Of a stretch of DNA of 34,045 nucleotides, positions 17,208-26,986 are shown in pieces. The stretch comes from Methanomicrobia archaeon LH_S13. Lineage in GTDB: Archaea; Halobacteriota; Syntropharchaeia; Alkanophagales; Methanospirareceae. The first letter of the stretch is position 1. Each line of letters opens with the position of its first letter. The notes under the pieces are model-generated. The model had not been told where the DNA came from and searched no databases. It saw only the letters and a list, made by a program, of their open reading frames with translations. The position numbers and the translations under genes are program-made. Location of the stretch: the NCBI GenBank assembly GCA_023659785.1, contig JAGXOR010000003.1, positions 1-34,045 of the forward strand. The letters run 5' to 3'.

Positions 17208-17987
17208 TTGAGAGGGAAGGTAATGAAAGACATTACAAAAAATAAAATGACATGGAAAGACGAGAAAGAGGAACTCGGAAAAGAGATAACTTGTTTGTTA
17301 TACGAAAAAGGGCTGATAAAAACATGGTATCGTGATAATCCCGGTGGTTGGACGCTCGTTTCTGGCTTATGGAGTCCCTTCTACATCCAATTGAGACCTC
17401 TCTCTTCTTATCATGAACTGCTCAGAAAAGTGGGCTATGCTCTTGGAAAAATAATCAAAGAGGAATGCAAAGATGTAAATAAAGTGGTGGGTGTCGCAAT
17501 GACGGGAACACCTATCGCCAGTGCAATAGCAATACTGGTGGGCATACCATCGCTCTGGACGAGAAAAGTAGATGTCAGGTCTTCGGACGAATTCGAGAAG
17601 TACATTCAGAGTTATGGTGAGCATACGCTGGTAGAGGGCGAGTTTGAAACGGGCGACCGGATAGCGGTTATTGACGACCTGGCGACTAAATTCGATTCCA
17701 AACTCGTTGCAATTGAGCAAATGAACTACGAAGCGAAGAAGAGAGGTTTAAAAGTTGAATGTAAGGATGTGGTTGTTTTACTCGACCGTGAGCAGGGAGC
17801 GGCTGAAGTTGCCGCTCAGCATGGCATTTCGTTTTATTCTCTCATCCCCTTTAAGTCGAAAGGGATAGAATGGCTGAAAAGCAAAGTATCAAAAATCGAA
17901 TATGAAGTCATCAGCGGATATTTACAGGATGAGACGAAATATCAGGATGCTGAGGTTCAGAAGGAGTTATATGAGATTGTTTTTTGA
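17208..17987 (+). CDS. orotate phosphoribosyltransferase-like protein with atypical PRPP loop
   Basis: 259 aa. WTLVSGLWSPFYIQLRPLSSY, VVGVAMTGTPIASAIA, and GDRIAVIDDLATKFDSKL at the PRPP-loop position. Confidence 0.8.
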   Translation: MRGKVMKDITKNKMTWKDEKEELGKEITCLLYEKGLIKTWYRDNPGGWTLVSGLWSPFYIQLRPLSSYHELLRKVGYALGKIIKEECKDVNKVVGVAMTGTPIASAIAILVGIPSLWTRKVDVRSSDEFEKYIQSYGEHTLVEGEFETGDRIAVIDDLATKFDSKLVAIEQMNYEAKKRGLKVECKDVVVLLDREQGAAEVAAQHGISFYSLIPFKSKGIEWLKSKVSKIEYEVISGYLQDETKYQDAEVQKELYEIVF

Positions 17988-18059
17988 GGTAATTATTTTT
18001 ATCCAATAATTATTTGATTTATTATTGCGAAATTTATGATGTTAGACTAAATAAAGAGA

Positions 18060-19052
18060 ATGAAAATCATCCCTGAAGAGATTAAGGACATTGAAAGGCT
18101 ACAGAAATATGAACGAATATTTCATGGACTTTTAAAAAACGAAATTTTTTCTAAACATGATATATGGGATTGCGGTGAGAGCAAAAGATTAATCGGGAGG
18201 ATAATAAATATACTTCTTGACGAAGGTTCGATTGTTAAACAGGCAAAAGAGACTTTTCAATGGGAACCCTCTTCTATAGAATTGTATAAGAAAGAATGGA
18301 TTGCTTCTGTGCGTCCCTCACATCAATTAAAGAGATTGAGGAAGGAAGAACGACCGAGAGAGAAACTTCTCATTTATGGGTCTTCCAAACTAACCACGCC
18401 TGAACTTTTAGCCATCTTCCTGCGTTCAGGGATTCAAGGTAAAAGTGCAATAATAATCGCAAATGACCTTCTCACGCAGTTTGGAGGTGTGAAAGGGATA
18501 TTTGAAGCAGATAAAAAGAAGCTTATGGAAATAGAAGGGTTAGGTGAGGCAAAAGTTGCACAAATAAAGGCGATTCATGCACTGGCTGAGGAATACTTGA
18601 AGGAGACGATGAAATCGGTTAGTAAAGTGAGAAACTCGAAAGAGGTGTTTGATTACCTGTATCTAACAATGCGAGATTTAAAAACAGAAAAATTCAAGGT
18701 TATTTATTTGAACAGTGCAGGTCAGATTATTGGTGATGAGAACCTTTTTGAGGGGACATTAAACGCGAGTTCGGTGTATCCAAGAGAGATAGTGAAAAGT
18801 GCGGTCAGTAAGAACGCCGCTTCGCTTATATTTGTTCATAATCATCCTTCGGGAGACCCTACACCTTCGGAAAGCGACAAGGCGATAACAGAAGATTTGG
18901 TCTATGCGTGTAACACCATGCAAATTAAAGTCTTAGACCATATTATTATAGGTGAGAATAGATATTTCAGTTTTACAGACGAGGGGTTAATTGAGGAGTA
19001 TAATTTAAATTTTTGTAGTATAAAAGAAAGTAGAAGAGGAGCAAATAGATGA
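18060..19052 (+). CDS. radC: RadC-family JAMM/MPN protein with N-terminal extension
   Basis: [22 protein letters not shown] (HhH), [22 protein letters not shown], plus ~90 extra N-terminal residues. Confidence 0.9.
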   Translation: MKIIPEEIKDIERLQKYERIFHGLLKNEIFSKHDIWDCGESKRLIGRIINILLDEGSIVKQAKETFQWEPSSIELYKKEWIASVRPSHQLKRLRKEERPREKLLIYGSSKLTTPELLAIFLRSGIQGKSAIIIANDLLTQFGGVKGIFEADKKKLMEIEGLGEAKVAQIKAIHALAEEYLKETMKSVSKVRNSKEVFDYLYLTMRDLKTEKFKVIYLNSAGQIIGDENLFEGTLNASSVYPREIVKSAVSKNAASLIFVHNHPSGDPTPSESDKAITEDLVYACNTMQIKVLDHIIIGENRYFSFTDEGLIEEYNLNFCSIKESRRGANR

Positions 19053-19053
19053 G

Positions 19054-20346
19054 ATGAATAAACTAAGTGATGAGGAGATAGAATATATGAGTAAATGTTT
19101 AACAGAGGGTAAGCCGCTTCCAGATAGTTACAGGTATATCATTCCTTTTGAGACAAAAAAGGAATATGAACTTACTTATGAAGGCAAGGAGCGGGAGGAA
19201 GAAATACTCGCAGATACAATGGCGGTTCCTTTGCAACCCGTGAAAACCTTTGGTGATGGAAATGGTGGCTGGACGAACAAGCTGATTTTTGGCGATAACC
19301 ATCAGGTTCTTAAAGCCTTAATGGATGATCCTGAGGTTTACGATAAAAATGCAGGAAAAGGAAAGGTGAGGCTGATTTATATTGATCCTCCTTTTGCTAC
19401 AAAACAGGAATTCAGAGGCACTCAGGATCAAAAGGCTTATCAGGATAAGATAATAGGAGCGCAGTTCCTGGAATTTCTGAGAAAAAGGCTTGTCTTTTTG
19501 AGAGAGCTCTTGGCTGATGATGGGAGTATCTACGTGCATTTGGACTGGAGAAAAGCTCATTATTTTAAGACTTTAATGGATGAGATTTTTGGAGAGCATA
19601 ATTTAGTTAATGAAATAATATGGAATTATAAAGGAACGACTAACAGCCAGAATATGTATGCAAGGAAACACGAAACCATTTATTTTTATACAAAAAATTG
19701 GGGCAAGCATATTTTTAATCCCGATGGTGTAAGAATTGGATATGATGATTTATCTGCATACAAAAAGGACAAGGGCGGTAAGTGGTATAAACAGTGGACA
19801 AAGGAACGGAGACATTACCCAGCTCAAGAATTTATGAATGGCGAATGGGTACTATTAGGTAAATATAGATACGATGTGTGGGATGATGTTCCATCAATGG
19901 CTACAGCTCATGGCTCTGAGTATTTAGGTTTTCCAAATCAGAAGAAAGAAAGACTATTAGAAATTATCATCAAAGCTTCCTCCAATCCTGGTGATATTGT
20001 TCTTGACGCCTTTGCTGGTTCTGGGACAATAGGAGCAGTGGCAGAAAAACTTGGTAGAAGATGGATTATGATTGATTGTGGTAAACTTGCCATTTATACT
20101 ATGCAAAAAAGATTGCTAAATCTTAAGGAAAAGATTGGCAATAAAGGAAAGGCATTAAAGCCAAAACCTTTTACTCTTTATAACGCTGGTCTGTATAATT
20201 ATAAAATGGTTAAAGATTTGCCCAGGGATAAATATAGGGAATTTGTGCTTAAACTCTTTCAGTGCAGGGATGAAAAACATAGAATTGCTGGTGTAGAACT
20301 GGACGGTTATCTTTGTGCGGGGGCAGATGATGATTATTTATATTGA
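19054..20346 (+). CDS. site-specific DNA methyltransferase (amino-MTase, DPPF type), probably C-terminally truncated
   Basis: [14 protein letters not shown] (motif IV), [29 protein letters not shown] (motif I region). Starts 1 nt after the radC stop. The end, [16 protein letters not shown], looks abrupt. Confidence 0.85.
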   Translation: MNKLSDEEIEYMSKCLTEGKPLPDSYRYIIPFETKKEYELTYEGKEREEEILADTMAVPLQPVKTFGDGNGGWTNKLIFGDNHQVLKALMDDPEVYDKNAGKGKVRLIYIDPPFATKQEFRGTQDQKAYQDKIIGAQFLEFLRKRLVFLRELLADDGSIYVHLDWRKAHYFKTLMDEIFGEHNLVNEIIWNYKGTTNSQNMYARKHETIYFYTKNWGKHIFNPDGVRIGYDDLSAYKKDKGGKWYKQWTKERRHYPAQEFMNGEWVLLGKYRYDVWDDVPSMATAHGSEYLGFPNQKKERLLEIIIKASSNPGDIVLDAFAGSGTIGAVAEKLGRRWIMIDCGKLAIYTMQKRLLNLKEKIGNKGKALKPKPFTLYNAGLYNYKMVKDLPRDKYREFVLKLFQCRDEKHRIAGVELDGYLCAGADDDYLY

Positions 20347-20424
20347 TATTTTCGGGAATGAGAAGAGAGAGATGAAGAGATTAGAGAACTTTAAGGAAAG
20401 GGGGCAAAATTAATGGAGACAAGA

Positions 20425-20918
20425 TTAAAAACCTCTTGTCTATACACCAGATGAGTGGAAATGTGCAGAGGAGATTAATAGTGCCTTTATCCGGTTAGTT
20501 TTATCAAAAGGAATTGTTTTATCAGACGCAAAGAGTAGAAGAAAAGACCATTTATGAGCGAGCAGTTACGGAGGATCGGCGGGAGAAGAGCACTCTTATA
20601 GAGTTTGATGTGTACACTGCTGAAGAGATTGCTCAAATTGTTCATAATAGGTACAAAAGTTGGGATATGGAAGAAAGCACAAATTATGCTCAAGAACACC
20701 CTCTTGATAAAATCTTACCCATTATTAGAAATTCTTTGGAACAGAGGGGAAATTTAATTAATGAAAAGGGCAGACAGAGGATATTGCAAGCATTTGGGGT
20801 AATAAAAAGGAAGAGAAGCAAAAGTTTGCGGTATAAAGTAGAAGTCGAGAACATTTTTAAAATTAACACATCAGATATTAAAAGAAGTAGTTTAGGGTTC
20901 ACAAATAAGCGGTCTTAA
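20425..20918 (+). pseudogene. restriction-endonuclease/helicase (Res-like) remnant with frameshift
   Basis: KPLVYTPDEWKCAEEINSAFIRLVLSKGIVLSDAKSRRKDHL* in one frame. In another: ERAVTEDRREKSTLIEFDVYTAEEIAQIVHNRYKSWD...RQRILQAFGVIKRKRSKSLRYKVEVENIFKINTSDIKRSSLG*. Short relative to full Res subunits. The 5' boundary is approximate. Confidence 0.5.
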
Positions 20919-21175
20919 GTCCACCTAAGTGATCATTACCCGGCTTCTCGGTGCCACCTTTCCCCGCAGCTTCTCTCTTACTTTGCTCACCACGAGTTCG
21001 CCGACATCCGATGCATTGCGTTCATCGACCTCTATTTTCATCGGTCTCATTATTTGTTTATTTACTTCTGTTACTATATAAAGGTTAATGATAATCAATC
21101 ACGATTTGGGAATGGACGTGCACACAGCATCGGCATTAGTATTGGGGTTGCGGTATTTGCATACACTTAAAACCA
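20898..21175. repeat. ~280-bp direct repeat, copy 2
   Basis: Same orientation as 16866-17145. Shares ttactatataaaggt.aatgataatcaatca.gatttgggaatggacgtgcacacagcatcggcattagtattggggttgcggtatttgcatacac. Confidence 0.95.
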
Positions 21176-21393
21176 CATAAGAGCATGAAAACTGGAACTG
21201 TTGAAAAGGCATTGGTGCCTTGAGAAGGGATGGTAGTATTTTCTATGACAATTACTCCGTGAGTAACAGTGATGAAGAAGATAGAAAGCTGTTAAAAGAA
21301 CTGTTGGATGACGAAACTCTTCCAAGATATGCATTACAGAGGATCGAAATGAATCGGAACTTGAAGCAAATTTAGAAGAATAGACAACAAAAA

Positions 21394-22749
21394 ATGAACA
21401 TAAGAGCAAGAAAAATATACGAGGCGCTGTTTGCACTTGAAGACCTGCGAGGAATATTCAGGCATGCCTTACCCACGGGACTCGACAAAAACGAAGAAGA
21501 ACAACTCTTAACTGGCATAGCCCGTGTAGAAGCCATCATAAAAGAATTAAAAGAGGGCAAGGGCAGCCCAATCAAATACGTAGAGGATAAGATTGAACTA
21601 AGAACAATAGAAGAAGAATTCATAAACATTAATGCCATTCAACCCGGTGGGAGATTAACGCCAGAAGCGCGAAAAGCACTTATTGCATACGGCGATGGAT
21701 ATTCCGTCTGCGATAAATGTCTGGAGGGCAGGCTTGATAAGATCAGAAAACCGCCTGTGGACGAATTCCATGCAGAACTCGCCGAATTTGTAGGTATGGA
21801 CGAAGTAAGGGTTGTGCCGGGTGCGAGGAGAGGTTTCCAGGCTGTTACTTCCTCTCTGCTTGAGAAAGGCGACATCGTGTTAGTTTCGGATTTGGCGCAT
21901 TATACCGAGTACTTAGCAGTAGAGAATGTAGGTGGCAAAATTAAAGAAGTTCCTTCTGGCGAGAAGAACATAATTACCGGTGATGCCGTAGCAGAAAAGA
22001 TAGAAAGTGTGAAGGAAGAGACGGGAAAACTACCTAAACTTATCATCATTGAGCATTTTGATTACGGCTTCGGGAACGAGCATGACGTGTATGGCGTGGG
22101 AAAGGTTGCAAAGGGATATGACATCCCTTTTCTTTACAATGGCGCTTATTCCGTGGGGATACTGCCCGTGAACGGTAAGGACATAGGAGCTGACTTCGTT
22201 GTGGGCTCAGGGCATAAGAGTATGGCGGCAGTCGCACCCTCAGGCATCCTTGCCACTACTGAAGATTGGGCACCAAAAGTATTCAGAGGCAGTCATATAG
22301 TTGGAGATACCACAGGTAGGAGATTCGAGAATAAAGAGCCGGAGATGCTGGGCTGCACCCTGATGGGTGGGACATTGCTATCCATGATGGCTTCTTTTCC
22401 ATACATAAAAGAGCGAGTGAAGAGATGGGATGAGGAAGTAAAGAAATCAAATTATTTCATCCAAGAGTTCTTGCGAATAGAAGGGAATAAAATATCGAGT
22501 GAATATCCTCGTAAACATACGCTTTCAAAAGTTGATACTCGCGATAGTTTCGACAGAATTGCGAAGAGGCATAAGCGACGAGGCTTTTTTCTCAGCGATG
22601 AATTGAAGCGAAGAGGAATTATAGGTGAATTCGCAGGCTCGACAAGGGTATGGGAACTTAATACTTATGGGTTGTGCTGGGGCAGGATAAAGTACCTGAG
22701 CGAGGCGTTCAAAGAAATAGCGGGGAAATATGAGTTGCCTATACGATAG
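21394..22749 (+). CDS. O-phospho-L-seryl-tRNA:Cys-tRNA synthase (SepCysS)
   Basis: 451 aa PLP-fold protein: INAIQPGGRLTPEARKALIAYGDGYSVCDKC, EFHAELAEFVGMDEVRVVPGARRGFQAV, FVVGSGHKSMAAVAPSGIL. Confidence 0.88.
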   Translation: MNIRARKIYEALFALEDLRGIFRHALPTGLDKNEEEQLLTGIARVEAIIKELKEGKGSPIKYVEDKIELRTIEEEFININAIQPGGRLTPEARKALIAYGDGYSVCDKCLEGRLDKIRKPPVDEFHAELAEFVGMDEVRVVPGARRGFQAVTSSLLEKGDIVLVSDLAHYTEYLAVENVGGKIKEVPSGEKNIITGDAVAEKIESVKEETGKLPKLIIIEHFDYGFGNEHDVYGVGKVAKGYDIPFLYNGAYSVGILPVNGKDIGADFVVGSGHKSMAAVAPSGILATTEDWAPKVFRGSHIVGDTTGRRFENKEPEMLGCTLMGGTLLSMMASFPYIKERVKRWDEEVKKSNYFIQEFLRIEGNKISSEYPRKHTLSKVDTRDSFDRIAKRHKRRGFFLSDELKRRGIIGEFAGSTRVWELNTYGLCWGRIKYLSEAFKEIAGKYELPIR

Positions 22750-22797
22750 CCCGTATCTGCTCAAAATTTTGTGTTTTGAAATCCTAATCCTAAACAC

Positions 22798-24369
22798 CTA
22801 TTTCTCTTTCACATAAATCATATCCCCTTCTTTTAGCTTACTGAGAAAAGACAAAGTTGAAGGTGTAAAAGAAGAAAAAGAAAGGACGAGGTTTACGCCA
22901 TCGAAAGTCTCGCCGGTGGGTCCGTATTTCTTGCTGTCGTCCAATCTGATTCCCATTATCCCTCGGTTTAAGCGGGACATGTTTGTAATCCCAAGGACTC
23001 CCTTTTTAACCTTTTCTTTTGGCAAGTTCTCGGGAACAAGTGTCCCCGCTTCATCTGCGCTTCCATGAAATAGTACCATCTTCCCAGGAATACTGAAATG
23101 GACCTTTAAAAGTCCTATTGGTCTGTTAATCAACCCTGTAAGCTTTCTGAAATACCATACGGTCTTAGGCGCCTCATCATAAAATAACTCTATTATAAAC
23201 ACTCCTTCCTTCTTAACACCAATTGTTTTTACTTCCCCCACCTCCATGATATCCATCGTCAACGCTGGTCCCTGATCTACAACCACTGCATTATCATCCT
23301 TGTTTCCTTCCCTTAGCGATCCGATATCCTCACGCTCTAAATACTCCTCCGCTTCGCGCTGCGTTTTTCCTACCACTGTCATCCACTTCGGCTCTGTCGA
23401 GGTATAAATAACATCTCCAAATTGTGCGTAATCAATCAATTCTCCACCCTGTATTATCTCACCAAATACGTTATGAGAAGGATGAGGCAGCCTGCTTTCC
23501 TTATACGCATAAATTTTCCCTTTCTCTGTCCCTGTGTTCCTCGCCGTCAGGTAATATTTTGATCGGTAGCTGATGTTCTCAACAGGCAAATTAAGCCTTT
23601 TTAAAGCTTCTGAAGCCATATAAGTATGTGAAAGGTCATCTATGTGAAAAACACCATCTCTTGTAAGAGACAAGAAATGCTCGCATGACATTGGTGCTTC
23701 TCGAAAGAGTTTTACATTTGCAAAGGTGCATATCTCCTGCCCTTCCTCTATCTCCGTATTCAAGTCAGTAGTGACAAATCCCGCTCTCTCCGCTTTTGTT
23801 ACAATAGGGCTTATCCCCTCTATTCTGTCACCCTCGCGCAAATCCGAAATAATATCCCTGCCCCTCGTTAATTTCCCTATTATAGCATCCCTATCAGTCC
23901 CATAAACAGCTTCGTGGTCTCGCTTGCTTATCATAAGATATGTCATGCCCGGATCAAAACCGCCAAAGCCGAAGAAAACATCCCATTTCTTGTATTTATG
24001 CTCGCTTTTTTCTACCTTTAGATTCGTCGCTATCGGTCCAATAGCAGTTATATCCTCACTCTTCCATCCTATCCTACCGCTACCATTGCGGAATTCCTTA
24101 TAAGTCTTATAGAATAAAGACCGTGCATCAGTTTCAGTTTCAATTTCAGTTTCAGCCCCAGCTTCAGCCTCCTTTTCTCTGACAATTTTTATCCTTGCCT
24201 CTCCCCCTTCTGTTTTCACAGCAAATACATTTTTTAATTCCTTGCTTTCCTTCTCTGAGGCAACAGCCACTATACAGCCTTGCTTGTATGCACCATTCAG
24301 CTCTTCGATAATATCTCCTAATCTTTTGCTTTTTACTTCCCGTGTTTCACCATTGAACTTGAGTTTCAT
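22798..24369 (-). CDS. methanogenesis marker protein 3-like protein
   Basis: 523 aa. Starts MKLKFNGETREVKSKRLGDII; internal DVFFGFGGFDPGMTYLMISKRDH, LPHPSHNVFGEIIQGGELIDYA and GIMGIRLDDSKKYGPTGETFDGVNLV match the family as I recall it. Confidence 0.75.
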   Translation of the reverse strand: MKLKFNGETREVKSKRLGDIIEELNGAYKQGCIVAVASEKESKELKNVFAVKTEGGEARIKIVREKEAEAGAETEIETETDARSLFYKTYKEFRNGSGRIGWKSEDITAIGPIATNLKVEKSEHKYKKWDVFFGFGGFDPGMTYLMISKRDHEAVYGTDRDAIIGKLTRGRDIISDLREGDRIEGISPIVTKAERAGFVTTDLNTEIEEGQEICTFANVKLFREAPMSCEHFLSLTRDGVFHIDDLSHTYMASEALKRLNLPVENISYRSKYYLTARNTGTEKGKIYAYKESRLPHPSHNVFGEIIQGGELIDYAQFGDVIYTSTEPKWMTVVGKTQREAEEYLEREDIGSLREGNKDDNAVVVDQGPALTMDIMEVGEVKTIGVKKEGVFIIELFYDEAPKTVWYFRKLTGLINRPIGLLKVHFSIPGKMVLFHGSADEAGTLVPENLPKEKVKKGVLGITNMSRLNRGIMGIRLDDSKKYGPTGETFDGVNLVLSFSSFTPSTLSFLSKLKEGDMIYVKEK

Positions 24370-24449
24370 AACATGATTTTGGTGCGGGTTATTTTTAAAG
24401 TTTTCCTTTTTTTTACCTTTTTTAATCTCTGGAACTATAAGTATGCAAC

Positions 24450-24581
24450 ATGAGAGTTAGAGCGAAAAGGGAAAGGGGAAGGGGAATGCCGAAGAAACAT
24501 AAAGTGAAGAGCGAATTTGAGCAGCAAGCGAGAGGGATAATAAAAGAGGAACTGAAAAAACTCAAGGTTGCACGGACATAA
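24450..24581 (+). CDS. possible 43-aa basic small protein
   Basis: ATG frame MRVRAKRERGRGMPKKHKVKSEFEQQARGIIKEELKKLKVART*. Not in the supplied track; overlaps the 3' end of the minus-strand neighbour by ~20 bp. Confidence 0.3.
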   Translation: MRVRAKRERGRGMPKKHKVKSEFEQQARGIIKEELKKLKVART

Positions 24582-25797
24582 TTTTTCGGGCTTGCTCGGG
24601 ATATTGTGCAATGAATTTCATCTCGCCCTCCGTCACGGGCTTCTGCGTGTGAACGTTCGCATACCTCACGAGTTCTAATATCTCACGGGCTTCTGCGGCA
24701 TCTCGAAATTTTAGCTTATATTTACCTGCTACATTCTTGAACCCTTTTATTCCCGAATATTCTCCCGTTGTTATAAGCCTGCCCGTCTCAATCTGCTCGA
24801 TATGCCCTCTGCCGACTTCGGTGTAGTCATACAGTTCATAATTTCTGCTGTCCTTCAACGTGCCGTCAACGTGTATTCCTGATTCATGTGCGAAGGCATT
24901 ATTGCCCACCGCAGCCTGGTTTAGTGGGATAGGCACTCTGAATGCGAGAGAAGCGTAGTTGCATATCTTCCATACGCGGTTTAAATCAATATCCTGCAAA
25001 TGGTATTTGTTTTCAAATCCGCTGGACTTCTTTACTGCAAGTATTGTCGAAGCGAGGTCTGCGTTGCCGGCTCGTTCTCCTATTCCGTTGACTGTTGTAT
25101 TGATATACGCACCTACTCCCGTATCTATCGCTGCTTTTGCCCCTGCAACTGAATTGGCAACCGCCATGCCCAAATCATTATGGCAGTGCAGTTCGATTGA
25201 CATACCCACTGACTCACCGAGCATTTTTATTCGCTCATATATTGTGAAAGGGTCGTCATATCCCAGTGTGTCGCAGTATCTTATCCGGTCCGCACCGTGT
25301 TGTTTGGCTGCTTCGGCGAATTCAATCAGTTTTTCGATTTTCGCCCTCGAAGCGTCTTCTGCATTTACTCCAATACCCGCTGCACCGCGTTCCCTGGCTG
25401 TGTCAACGGCTTCGCACATCATATCTATTATCCCCTCCCAACGCAATTTGTCCCTGAATTTGCCTTTTATCATTTGCTTGGATATTGGTATGCTCAAATT
25501 AACGTCCTTCAGCTTCGGCACCAGTCGGAAAGCTTCTTCGACATCACCCTTTATTGCTCTCAACCACCCGCTGAGTCGTATGCGCTTCATTGCCCCTATC
25601 TCTGCCAACTCCAGATTTGCATTCAAATAGTTCGTCTCGTGCCTCGTGACTGGAAATCCAAACTCGCTCAGGGAAACCCCCATCTCATCTAAGTAAAGGT
25701 TCAGCATGGTCTTCTCTAACTTCGCTAATCCTAATTTTGACGTCTGCACTCCGTCCCTATTCGTGACGTCAATTATGTATATCGTGTTCTTCACCAT
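24562..25797 (-). CDS. isopropylmalate/homocitrate synthase-family protein
   Basis: 411 aa. DVTNRDGVQTSKLGL, IELHCHNDLGMAVANSVAGAKAAIDTGVGAYINTTVNGIGERAGNADLA, NAFAHESGIHVDG. Confidence 0.88.
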   Translation of the reverse strand: MVKNTIYIIDVTNRDGVQTSKLGLAKLEKTMLNLYLDEMGVSLSEFGFPVTRHETNYLNANLELAEIGAMKRIRLSGWLRAIKGDVEEAFRLVPKLKDVNLSIPISKQMIKGKFRDKLRWEGIIDMMCEAVDTARERGAAGIGVNAEDASRAKIEKLIEFAEAAKQHGADRIRYCDTLGYDDPFTIYERIKMLGESVGMSIELHCHNDLGMAVANSVAGAKAAIDTGVGAYINTTVNGIGERAGNADLASTILAVKKSSGFENKYHLQDIDLNRVWKICNYASLAFRVPIPLNQAAVGNNAFAHESGIHVDGTLKDSRNYELYDYTEVGRGHIEQIETGRLITTGEYSGIKGFKNVAGKYKLKFRDAAEAREILELVRYANVHTQKPVTEGEMKFIAQYPEQARKIMSVQP

Positions 25798-25846
25798 TTC
25801 TAATATTGCCCCTCTTTTTCTTATTTCTACTAATAATACTTAACTT

Positions 25847-26579
25847 TCATATGTCTTTCTCTTTCTCCATCTCCTTCTGCTGCATCCTCCTGAAAATGGT
25901 AGGACAACAGATACTTGTTATTATCGCAAGTACAATGATAGCCGATTCATTTAAACCATTCTGAAAGACGCTCTGGATAATGCCAGATTGCAAGCTTACC
26001 CACGTAATATATTATAAAAAACAGAACGAATAAGAACGCAAATAAAAACATCTCCCACGTGAATCCCTTTTTAAAATGTAGTGTGTACACCGTAATGAGC
26101 AACACGGTAGCAAAATCTGCAATGAATGCCGATATGAGTATTGTCTGTCCAAAATCGCTTTTTAATAGCCCCAGTTCCCTTATCGTCGGCATGGTCAATC
26201 CCACCGCGGAGGTTGAGAGCAAGAGTGCAAGATATAACCCAAAGCCCAGTTTAGTCGTCAGGAATATCGAAATGCCGAGTGTGATGATAAAGATAAGAGT
26301 TCCGAGGAGAAACAGTTTCGCACCCTGAACCTCAATCTTAGAAAAATCTATCTCCAGACCCACTAAAAACATCAGAAATATAAGCCCAAATCTTGCAAGA
26401 AAGTCTATAACTATCTGCCCCTCTGCTTCGAGTGAGAATCCCAAAATCCCAAGAAGGATTCCGCAAATGATCTCCCCAACCACTGCCAGGACGCCTATTC
26501 TACCAGAAATAATCGGAATGATGAATGCGAAGACCGCTATCGCTAATAAGAGGATATAGGGGCTTATGGTTATTATCAT
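25847..26579 (-). pseudogene. CPA2-type cation/proton antiporter with internal deletion and frameshift
   Basis: ORF 25947..26579 encodes the N-terminal half (VGEIICGILLGILGF, GLIFLMFLVGLEIDF, LLLSTSAVGLTMPTIRELG) and stops at LSEWFK*. The next frame reads QNGLNESAIIVLAIITSICCPTIFRRMQQKEMEKEKDI*, like a CPA2 C-terminus. Confidence 0.6.
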
Positions 26580-26584
26580 AACAG

Positions 26585-26986
26585 CTACACAACCGTTAGA
26601 ACAGAACAGGGAGCGCCGCTTACTATTCTACTTATCAGGTCTGAGCTTATAACACCTCTTCCTCGCCAGGGAATCACTGTGAGCTCGTACTTCCCTCTTC
26701 TCACTTCTTTTACCGCTTCTATCCCCGGGTTACCCTCTATCCAATCTTCAATAATCCGTATGTTTCCTTTTTCCCCCATCTTCTTTATCCAGTCAATCAA
26801 CTCCCTTGGAACAGCCTCCAGAATGAGTAAATGCAGGTCTGCACCGCATGAATGCGCTATCTGAACTGCATGTCTTCCAACACTCGCAGACACACCAGAT
26901 GAATCCAGAAGTGCAAGAACGTGTTCGTAATACCTGAATGTTCGAGCAACAAGAATCGGACAGCAAGCGCATTTTATTAGCTTCAA
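26585..26986 (-). CDS. UspA-like universal stress domain protein
   Basis: CPILVARTFRYYEHVLALLDSSGVSASVGRHAVQIAHSCGADLHLLIL...SRIVSGAPCSVLTVV. Confidence 0.7.
   Translation of the reverse strand: MKLIKCACCPILVARTFRYYEHVLALLDSSGVSASVGRHAVQIAHSCGADLHLLILEAVPRELIDWIKKMGEKGNIRIIEDWIEGNPGIEAVKEVRRGKYELTVIPWRGRGVISSDLISRIVSGAPCSVLTVV

Noticed and set aside
24959-25630. 223-aa plus-strand ORF
   Set aside because: Antisense to the isopropylmalate/homocitrate synthase-family gene.
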